From Myrica gale (lineage: Eukaryota; Streptophyta; Magnoliopsida; Fagales; Myricaceae), in the NCBI GenBank assembly GCA_963930655.1, contig OZ005611.1, forward strand, positions 20,199,001 to 20,263,000: DNA of 64,000 nt, in the 5' to 3' direction. This document shows, piece after piece, positions 47,901 to 59,900 of the stretch (positions are counted from its first letter, which is position 1; every line of letters begins with the position of its first letter). The translations under genes and the position numbers were made by a program. The notes under the pieces were generated by a model. It did not search any database and was not told the DNA's origin. It was given only the letters and a program-made list of their open reading frames with translations.

Positions 47901-50900
47901 GTCTAGAAGCTTGAAACACAAAATAATCAGACTGAAGAGAAATGCTAAATCTCTTTGTTAGAGAATATAATTCAAATAATAAAATCTATCTCTTCTTATC
48001 AGTCTAAGCTTTTATCTTTTATGATAAGTGATAGATTCACATGGTATCAAAGCCAAGGTCCTGAGTTTGAGATGTGACTCCACATTGCACCCCAATTTCA
48101 ATTAAATATTGCACATGTTGGGCCTTCCAATAAAAAGAGAGTACGGCCCACACATGAGGGGAAATGTTAGAAAATATAATTCAAAATAATAAAATATATC
48201 TTTTCCTATCAGCTTAAACTTTTGAGATAAGTGATAGATTCACACTATTGAAACTATCCAAATTTAGCCATGAACATTAAAGTAAGCCTTAAAACATAAC
48301 ACAACAAATTCACATATTATATATATGAGTTCCAAGTCAACTAACATGGGCATGAACGAGATGTGGTTCAATGTACTCCTGGAACATGGGAAACACTGTC
48401 ATAATGATCTCATTTTGGGACATGAAACACCCAACTCTACTTTTATCCCTTTGAACTCGAGAAATCAAATGTGAATGAACACCTCCAACCTGTCTTGACA
48501 CAGAGAAAAGTTGCTTAGCTGGTTTGCTCGCCAAACGGCTTTAGAAAATAAGAAACATATTGAGAATACATTGAAAATAAAGTATCAAAGAAGGAACAGA
48601 AAGTCATCCTTACAACAGCAATCCACAAGTCAAGCGATTTTCGGATATCAGGATGCAAAGCATAGACCCCTTCAAAAATGATCTGTTGAAAGAAGACAAA
48701 TAAGACATTGTAGAGGTTGGAAGGCAAATTAAAACAAGATTAACTAGTATGACTCAATTTCAACAATTCTATTTAAGGATTTCACTTTTGAGTACTATCA
48801 TTTGTCCGAGCTAACAATTAAAAATGGGTAGGTATGGGCATAGATCCTCCTCCAGCTATATTGTTTGAATAGTGTTAGAGAATATAATTTAAATAATAAA
48901 ATCTATCTCTTTCTATTAACTTAAGCTTTTGGGATATGTAGTAGATTCATATAGTATCAGAGTCAAGGTCCTGAGTTCGAGACCTGACTCTATACTTCAC
49001 CTCAATTTTAATTAAATATTGCACGTATTGGACTTCTCAATAAAAAGAGAGTTTGGCCCACACGTGAAGGAGAGTGTTAAAGAATATAATTTAAATAATA
49101 AAATTTATCTCTTCCTATTAACTTAAACTTTTGGGATAAGTAATAGATTCACAAATAGCAATATTGTATTTGTTCATGGATGAAAAGTACAAAACCAACC
49201 ACACTTCTCAGGGATGTTATGCATATCATGCCGCCTTCACACTTGAGAAAGCTTGCTCCTATATGCTTTGCTAACCACAAAAAATCGGCAGCAACTATAC
49301 AGATTAGGAGGAACCACAAACTCCACAAATCCTTGAAAGTCACCTCCTGTGGGACCACAAGTGAATAATTTTGTTATATTGAATTATAGTATCTCAGGAC
49401 CTTTTGTTTCATTTTAACCTTTTCTTTTGGGGGGAATATTGAAGTCCACTAATTGCCCCTGGAGTTACCTCCCTCAGTTTCTTCTCCACTCTTATCCCAT
49501 ATCCTGACCTACTTATTCTTTCTTTCTTTCTTCTGTCCCCACATCTTTTATTGTGATTCTCTACCCTCAGTTTCTCTTCTCACCTATTCTCTTAATATCA
49601 AAAGGCTGGGAACAGAAACTTGCTCCCTTCTGTTCCTTTCTTTCTTTCTTTCTTGTCATCTCTATTTTTGTCCATCAGGACTAAAAGGATTTGGTCTCGG
49701 GTAAAGATCATCAACCTTCAATCAGTTCAGGTCGCCTAGAGAGGCAGCCTAAGGCTCCCAATAAACTGCGACCCTCATATATATGCCAACTCAAGGAATG
49801 AAGTCATCCCACTCCCTTAAAAGATAATGGGTAAGATAACATATAAATTGAAGGAAGCAATTTAGACAATCAATCCACAATGAGTTTTATAGATACCACT
49901 CCACAATCTTCAGAAACTTCAAGTTCTTTGAAGCCACTCCGAGCGCCAGTCTCGAAGTCAAATATGGGTACTTTTGTTCTTCGACAATTTCTTATGTCAC
50001 CAATATTCTGCACAGGTGAGTCAGAAGAATCAGGATGGTAATATAATCGTGCGTGAAATTTCTGATAGGAATCAAAATATGGAATCTGTTCCTTCCAAAA
50101 GCTATCAAATTTAAATTTTACTCTATACAAAACACTTTGATAATAAAACACCAACAAAAAATATGGCTAATGAGCTCACCATTGTCTCTCCTTGTAAGAA
50201 CGGGACAGAGCATGAGGCTGTGGGTTCAATATTATGAGGTCATGTGAAATAATTTTTTATTTTTTTTAAATCCTCACTGCAATCTTATTGTCAATGGAAG
50301 GTAGAGGAATTTGTACAATACAGTAGTGAGTAGGCATGAATTGGTGACACGTCAAAAGCTGAAAACAATGGCATTTTCACATATATCTGAAAGATAAAGA
50401 AAGTCACATAACAAATTATTCACATGCTACCAAAACTTTAAAAGAAGAAAAAACAATTGAAATTCCAGTGGGCATTTGGGACAAAGAAAGCAGAATCAAA
50501 CACTTGTAACAGCAGATAAAGCCTTAAGACCACATTGTCATTAGAGACTGAGCAAAAAGGAGAAAAGGCCAAAATAAAAATAAAAGAGATGTAGCTTCTT
50601 GAAAGTTGTTGCTTTTACTTTCTCAAAGCTGCTGAGAGAAGGTTCTTCCAAGAAGCTGTGACAAAGCTACTTGATCTCTTGCCAAGGAAAAGCACAAGTC
50701 AATATAGAGTGTTTGGTAGAGAAAATGTTCTTCTAAGGTTTATAAGTAGGCATTATCGTGATCTTTTGTCTGGGTTAATAGCAATTCAATAATCAGATAT
50801 TCTGATTAATGTGAGAAGCTGTAGCTGCTTTGAGAAGCAAAAACCAAGCTACTTCTCCAAAGGCACCAAAAAAATGAAAAGAAAAGAAAAACCCCAAGCT

Positions 50901-53900
50901 GCTTTATGAAACTGATGAAAGCATGTGACCAGAACAGGTGCAGGCAACTTCCATTTTTTAAAAGCATAAGCACCAATTGAGAAGCCATAAAAGGAGCCAG
51001 TGGTCTTCCAACATATCCTAAGCAAAACGACCAAAACCTTCAACCTTTATCCACACTGCCATATTCTAGACTATTTAAACTTCGAAAGACTGACGACTTA
51101 AGAGAAAACTGAAAACAAAAACAAAACAAGAAAGGTTTGATATGACAGGACAAATCTTAGATGTAAAACATAACAATTGGTCCGTATTATGGAATGCTGG
51201 CGTGATAGGTGAGCGATGAGAGCACAAGAAAACAGAAAAATCCAATTTCGGAGACTAGAAATAAGAAAGGATCCAAAACTATCTGTCTTGATTAGAAATT
51301 TGAGCATAAAAACCAGCTGTCTTCTAATGTTTTGGACATATCTTTATGCACCAGATCCCAAACCGTGCTTAACTGACTTGTAATCTAAACTGACCAAAGT
51401 TGAAACAGCTTGATGAATATGGTTGACGCCTTACCTTTGAAAGCAAAGATAGGTCAAGAGAGCTGAAATCGTCATACTTAAAATCCTTCACTTGTTCAGA
51501 TTTATAGTAGCTTTCAAGGGAAACCACTTCACAACCGACAATGTTCGCCATTTTATGAGCCAAACTAGTCTTTCCAGAACCACTTGGACCTCCTGCCATT
51601 CGGCAATAGCAAAGGCAGAGCAAGAAAGCATCTCAGAGCTTAGATGAAAATGGCATCAATTCCAGCATGTCAACTTTTGGCTTCAGCAAAAAATCAGAAA
51701 TTCCACAGTTTAAGATGAGCTATTTTCCGAAAATATCTACCTAGTAGTTATCCTAACTGGACAGATAATGGGATCCACACATTTTGGACATCACCTCTAG
51801 TTCCTCTTACGACCACCCTTTCCTAAACCCAAAAAAGGAATACAAATTTGCAGAACCCTTTGAACTACTTGTTAAGACATTGGGGTCCACTGAATCCACA
51901 AAAGATAAATAAACAAATACTCCCTCTATTTCTGAATCTGTATCCCACTGGCCACTGGAAGATGCATGAGTTTAGAAAAGATCAGTAAGGAAAAGAGAAC
52001 TATTATGTGGGCTCAGAGGGAGTAAATTTCTGGTAAACCATCAGGTCATTTCTTGGATGAATAAGAATATGGATTGTTCCGAATTTTTCCATGGGATATC
52101 AGATAATCAACAAACCTCCTAAGGATCATACACGCACTTAACTGCAAATTTCAACTTGCTTGGCCATCAACCAGTCATCCTCTCCATGAGCACTGGGAAA
52201 AGAAAACAAAACCAAAGGAAAAAGGATGGTGCCTCCAGCAATACTTATACCAAAGTTTTCATACCTCAGTCTGCCATTGCCCATTGTATACAAAGGAAAC
52301 TGGGTTACTTGGATACACAATATTCATATTTGTAACTCAGCGTCCTATAAAAACTATTTCTATTTTCATCAAAATGTATGTAGAACAGGCTACTTAGCTG
52401 CACAGGCTCTCTAATTATTAGTCATCATGGACCCTAGTTTATCATAGTTTTATGCTCTAATTATATAGACTTTTTTATTAATTGGTAGAGACCCAACTGA
52501 GCACTTAAGCGGGTCAGTTCGCAGACTTAACTACCCAAATGTAAACTGCCAAACAAGGAACATCTGAAGGGCATTATAGCTGGCAAGCACAGAGTCAAAC
52601 ACAAGAAGGGTGGGGAGAGAGAGAGAGAGAATAAATTAACATGAGTATTACCAATTCCAACTATAACTGGGAGTCCTTTATTCTCCAACAAAGCCTGAAG
52701 TATTATTAAAAAGCAAGTATAAAGATTCAATCCAAATAAATTTAGTGATAACCTTCCTGCAGGAGAACCAATGGGAACCACCAAAACAATTTCCTATCTA
52801 CTTATATCAAACTCCATACCTGTATCGCTTGAACAGAAAGAAGCAATCCTCTATCCAAGTCATATGAATCAGGCATTGGAGCAAGCTTGACAGCATCCCT
52901 GAAAGAGGCAGGATCTGCGGTTGCTTCATGAGAGACTTCTATAACATAACATTTAATAACAACAGACCCAGGAAAGAATCACTCGACAGAAATACTAGAA
53001 AGTAAATGACCGCACTCCCTAAGTGAGGAACATACCAACAACTGAGCTACCAGAGTGGGGAGGATCTGAAGAGATGAAATGCCAATTAGCTACTATGGGT
53101 TCCGCTTTAGATTTAGTTGGTGATCGAGTCCATGGTTGAGAAATATCCTCTAGGCGAGTAACAAGGTTTGACGGAACACGAATTGGCCTGGGTGTAACAA
53201 TCATCCTTTCTTGGTTACTAGTTTGAGATATATTAAACAAAGGTGGAGGTGAGTTAAGGCGAGGCACACCTGCAAACAAACCAAATTTTCAGAAACACTA
53301 ATAAAAATATAAATCAGACAAAAAAGAGATGAAAGGAAAAGAAAAGAAATAATCTATGCTTGTATTTATCTACGTGAAAAAGATAACATATAAAAAAAAT
53401 ACCAACATCAAGGACCCAAGATGGTTTTTTTTTTTATAACCTAGGAGCTCCCAAGGTCGGGCCACTTCGTGTACCGGGCCCTACAAGCCAACCTGGGGCA
53501 TGTGTCAGGACCCCACCCAACACACCTCAGATAAGTCAAGGGCGATAATGGCGGTGTTGGGGCTCGAACTTGGGACATGTGATAACCCAAGCCATTGCCT
53601 TACCACTAGACCAAACCCCTGGGGGTATCAAGGACCCAAGATGTGATCAGAAAACATCTAGGGACATCAGATATTACAAAACAAAGAATCTGAATGAAAA
53701 AAGATAAAGGATTCAGGCGCCAGCTACTTTAGCTAGCAAAATCTCCTGGCACAAATACCACAAGAACTAGTAGCCAGTCCTATTTCCATGGAGTTTTAAG
53801 GGAAGTGAGAGGGTTGACTCTGTTGCGTAGCCCTTCCACCCAGTGACTCTTCACATCGATCATCAAAAAAGAGATTGAAAGAATATAAAATATCCACCAA

Positions 53901-56900
53901 CAACACAAACACTGGCGAAAAAACAACAGAAAAGAAGAGGAAAAGAAGTCCAGCCCCCAACCTTTTCTCTCAAGAATCAATTCCAAATATGATTTGGTGA
54001 TCCAAGGTCCATTGATATCCATTCTCAAAGCTTCCTCTCCCACAGTCTATGCAAAAGAAGGAAACCAAGATAAACTACGCATGTTGAATCAAACAATTAG
54101 AAGGAAAAAAAATAATCTTCAAAGTACATTAATGCAACCGACATGCACAAGAAACATCTCCATCCAATAAACAAAACATTGCTGTACAATAAGCAACACA
54201 ACATGCAGGTGGCAGAACCAACTATGATGTTTAAGAATCTAATTCTCCAAGCATACAATAACTTAAAATTATACTTTTCAAATACAAGTTAACAGAAACC
54301 CATTAACTAGGAGTATACCATTTAGTCAGGTATACTCAAGCTACATCATAACGCATGGCATTAATAGGAGAACCTAAACACCATAGATTAATCAACCTTT
54401 CTCCTAACTACAGAAGTTTAATCATATAACCAAATAATTCAAAAAAGATCCACTGTTAAATCCCAGATACATGGATGAAGTTCACAATTTAAAAGAAAAA
54501 TTATATGAATACAGTAAAAAATTTGAAGTTTTTCAACCTTGTTCAGCATATGAGAAGGAGTTCATGGTTCTTCTCTGGCTAAATAAAATGCATGGACAAG
54601 GTTTTTCAAGGTCCTTGTGCAACAAAAATTTGTAAAGAAATCCGAATGTTGCATGAAAGATGAGTTACTGAACATTAAGTGCATTCAAAAATGTAAAAGT
54701 GTGGGAGCTTAAATTATGAGACTATATACTAAGAACAGATAGTTCTGAATTCTGAAGGTCCTTTTTCACTTCCTACATAAAAACTAGAGAAGCAGGCACA
54801 AATCTTTTCACTTTTAAGTCCAAATTGTCAAACAGTCTATTTCAGGATCTACGGGTTGAATTTTCTCTCTGCTCTGTGTAACAGATTCCAAAAACTAGAA
54901 TTTTTTTTTGTTTCAGTGAAAACAAGGTAGAAGAGATACAGAAAAGGAAGGAACTTACCCCAATTCTTTACACATCACAATAGATATTCAGCAACGCATA
55001 TATATAATAAGATATAGGTATAATAATGGACGACTAGTAACACTTCGACAAGGGAGTACAGAAAGAGGAGAATTTGTGTGTGTATTTGGGGGGGGGGGGC
55101 TCAAGAACCAACAATAGCATAACTCTGTAAGGAAACAGTTCATACTTTCCTATCTGCACCCCTCAGCACCATGAATGTCTCGCCAAGCGTATCAATGGTT
55201 TCAAGAGACAGGGAGATATTGCCAGTATTGACTGATGTAGATGCTCTTTTATAACTGACTACTACACTGTACCCCAAAGCCAGCAACCCACCTAAAGTCA
55301 TTCGGCCAACCTGCTTCAGCATTGTAGAGAAGAAATGTCATAAAAGAATTGTCTAAAACTACTACGCATCAGGATATACTTGTGTAATCTAGATAGTCAT
55401 GACAATACAACCAATGACGTACTTTTTCGGAACTGAGCCTTGAAACAGATTCCTTGGTTATAATTAACAGCTTACAGGTACAAAAGAGGCCTATAACCCT
55501 CCATCCTAAGGCCACTTTTCCCTATAACCTTGCTATTCAAGACACTGTAATGACTTTTTTCTTTCCCATTTTGTAAGTAATGATATAATGAATGGTGTAA
55601 AGACCACTGGAGATCTTTTCCCTGGTTGTGCCTCTTTTCATTTTTGAACGAGTTATTTCCATCATTGAAGCATAAAATCAAGTCATCAATCAAACTGAAT
55701 AAACAACCACAACTTCCAAAGGAAGACTATTTAAATACCCACGGACATAATGACTTAAGAAACCAATATTGAACTCCTGGGGGATTTCCTCCACACCATC
55801 AGAAGCCCTTTTATTCTGTTCCAACCAAATGCTCCACATGGAGGCACCACTTTCTAAGAAATACAGCATCTTTACTGTAGCACCAGTATGGAAATAAATT
55901 CATAATACTATAAATGCTTACATATCAAGCAACAGTAACCTGAGTTAGTAAGAGATATTGCATACAATGAGTTTCTTAATTTCAGAGATGGTACAACACA
56001 ACTTTAAGGAGAAAGGGAAGTTGCTACTCATCAGATAACCTATAAGTAGAAAAAATTACATTATCCTTTTATTCATGAGAAAATTAACTACTAGTTTAAA
56101 TTTGCACCATTAGGGTTATTTACAGAGTTATTGAACTTATATACGGCCACTTATGTTTAAAGAGGACACTTGAGAGACAAGCACTTCCAATGTCCTGCAA
56201 ACGGGTTATATTTATCTCGAAAGTATCAAGGTCCATGCACTGAGCATGTAGAATAAACACGCCCAAAGCAGGAAACCTACAAACTTGGACCAAAAACATG
56301 ATATTCACTCTGATAATGGAGCACTCACTTCACCAACTAAGAAAATCTCACTATATCCCAGAGTGAACATATTTGTTTACCTCAAATTCAGCTTTAGGCC
56401 TGATGATATATATTTTGTCAACAATCCGCTGGTCGCCAAGTGATAGATAATATCGAATACCAGATTGCCGCACCTTAATCCAGTCATTTATCCGTGCTTC
56501 CTCACTTGCCGAAGGAGGTCTAAGGTACATCTCAATAAAACTGAAAGCAAGGTAAATTTTCTAGGACACTCAGTGGCAACCATAGACCCAAAAAAAAAGA
56601 CAGAAAAAAGAAACGAACTTTTAGATTAATATCATGATAAGTAATGGTCAGAACTGGAGATAACAGTTTGCTGATATACTCACTTGTCTGTTTCCGGGTC
56701 ATTTCGCTGAAATGCATAGGCAGCGTGTGCATCTGACAACTGTCACAAAACATAGCATGTAGTCAAGGCGTGTGGCTGATAAATAGCACCTTTTAATGAA
56801 CCGATAAATTCATACACAAAAGAAGTGAATTATTAGTAGGAGGCATGAGATAAAAAGGAAGATTAAGGAAAATAAACTTTTGAGAACCCTAGATCATGCA

Positions 56901-59900
56901 TGGAAGGAGATGGATAAGATGCACATAACAGTGATCCTAGAATATCAGCATAGGCACTGCATGAAAAAGTATCTCTATGACATACCATACATGCTTCTTT
57001 CCATATTTGTCAGTATGAAGAACCATATAGCAATTTTATTGTGTTTTCTGGCGTGTTTGATTGCAGTATTTATGCAATATGAAACTGCCGTAGAAGTTGC
57101 ACACATTGAAAATAAAAAATAAGCCACTAAGTATGCCAATCATCAAACTGAAAGAATAAAATAACCAAGCACATGTCCAAGCCCTTACTGCACAGATGCA
57201 CCCAAATCCATAAACAATGCACTCACTACTACATATATACACACCTGACTTCTGCACTTCAACTTGTAGATAGCTTCTCTAAACGATGAGACAAAGCTGT
57301 TGTTAATTCTAATCTGCAGAACAGATAATAACATAAAGAAAATTAGCACTACGATTTCAGGGGTGAGAAAAATAGAGAACACTAACCTGTGCGTGATGAA
57401 GGTCTGGTTCAATGTGTTTTCTGAACAACGGGAAAATGCTGTCGATAAGGTAGTCCAGTGAACAAGAATCTCCAATATCATACCGAACTTTAGACAGAAG
57501 GCTAAAATGTACACCACCAACCTGATAAGCCAAAAATATATTCAAAATGTAGTATCATTTTTCACCAACAACTGAAAACTCCCCAAAAGCATCCCCAAAA
57601 CAAACTATAAATACTTGCACTACATAACATTACCACTGCCACTCGAATATCTAGCAGAGAGCGCAATTTTGCATGCAGAGCGTAGGTCCCGTCAACTATT
57701 ACCTAGATACAACTGTAAGAGATAAATGACCCAAATAGGAAGTTATAGTAAACCATAGAAACTTTAACTTCACACGCTTACCACCCCAGATGAAGCACTC
57801 TTTATTGTTTTTGAACCAATACGACTCTTTTGTTGATAATCAAAAACCGGGATCAGTGTATCTTGGCCTTTCGTCAAATCCTAGAATCAACATAAAGCTA
57901 TGTTTCTCAATGCAAATACACAAGACCAACCTTACACAGATTGCAATGAATTACACATTACCAGAAATTGCAAATCCAATGATGTAGTTTCGAGTACAAT
58001 TAATGACACATGGTCAAATGAGGTTTTACCACAGCAAAAGGCCCAGAGTCCACTTGGCAAAAGTGTCTAAATAAAATTTCTCATTTCCCATGTCTGGGAA
58101 AAATGAGAATCAGCTGTTCTTAAGACTATGATGAAAATAGGCAACCACTGATGATCTCCAGCTCAAACGACACCTTCCACTTAAAAAATGGAGTGGAGGG
58201 TATGAACATAGATTTCAAAATCTAGCAGGCTAAGTAAAAGTTACCAACCAAAAAAGAAAATAGGCAACTGAAAGATCTTAGGCAGAAAATAGGAAACTGA
58301 AAGATCTTAGCTCAGAAATTGTAAATGCTTAAGGAAGAACTCTCGTGTGATTCAATCGGATGGGAATATAAATTAGGATCTCATGATAAAGAAATGAGAA
58401 GCATATGCAAACCTCAAGATTTCGGACTAGTGTGTCAATATCTATTGAATCCAGATCATTCGCTTCATCAACTCCATCACGATAGTTCTCCATGGATACA
58501 ACAGTACATCCAATGACAGATGCCACCTTTTCTGCTAAGCTTTGGGGACCATTAGAGTAACAGGACAAATTAGAAACCATTTAATTAAAGCCAGAGAAAA
58601 TGCCTTTCCTCTAGAAATTTATAGAGAAAAAATTATAACAACTAAACAAAACATTAAAACATTAGACAGCATACATACCTTGATTTACCAGAGCCACTTG
58701 GACCACCAATGCCAACGGTAACAAGACCCTCTTTTTTCTCTCGCAATTCTTGGATAGATTTTACCAACAAATAGTACCCATGATCAAAAGACTGCATCAT
58801 ATCAAGCAGCTATTAGCTAGGCCTATAAAAGAAATTAATTGGACAACTAATTAAAATGTTGACTAAACCATTGCAAATTAGCGTTGTTCGTTTATATCCA
58901 TTAAAGCACAAAGTTATAGACATTAGGAAGTCAAAACACAAAGCAACACCAAGACACAAAAGTTCATTTTCCTCTATCAGTCTTCTAGATGCTCAGCACT
59001 CTCCTCTATGTAAGTAGTGTTTTCCTGAAATCCAATCTCTCCATGGCACTTTGATGGAAGCCTCACATTAGGAAGTCAAAACACAAAGCAACACCAAGAC
59101 ACAAAAGTTCATTTTCCTCTATCAGTCTTCTAGATGCTCAGCACTCTCCTCTATGTAAGTAGTGTTTTCCTGAAATCCAATCTCTCCATGGCACTTTGAT
59201 GGAAGCCTCATTGGCATTGTGCGGCAGTCAACTTCATAACTGAAGATATTCTACCAGACTACGTACAAAACGAAGAGAAAACATGATAGATGTGTGATTT
59301 AGATAGCAACTCGGGCTACCATTCTAACTTACAAGATAGATAGTACGTCAATGACTAATACGAGCACTAGCACCTTAGTCACAAAATCGTATATGGGACA
59401 GGACAGTCGAATTTTGGATTAAGGGATATCTCAGGATCATCTCATTATCATGGTCGGGTGGTACAAACAATGTGCCCAGGCTAGCACATTGAGCACGAGT
59501 GAAGCAGAAGCTTCGCTTGAGGAAGCTTGCTCTCACTCTTTCACAATACTTTTATTTATCTCTCAAGAAGTTACAAATGATCTCTTTGTATAGAGTTTTA
59601 GCTGCACCTTATTTGGTTACAAATCGTAGCACTAATTACCATTCCTAAAATCATGCATGATTCCCTCTATCAACATAAGGAATGATTCCTACAATTATAA
59701 TATCTACAATGCATGATTTCCTCTCCCTCTCATGGAGCAAATCCCTTCTTAAGTCGTGCCTTAATCTTTGGCGTATATCTCCTTCAATCATGCCTTAATT
59801 CATGGAGAACGTCTCCCTTCTTAATGAGGTGTTGATGAGCCTTGTTGGTGCCACCCCCTATGGCTCCTTGGAGGCCTCCATCATACTTCAATGGGTTCTC

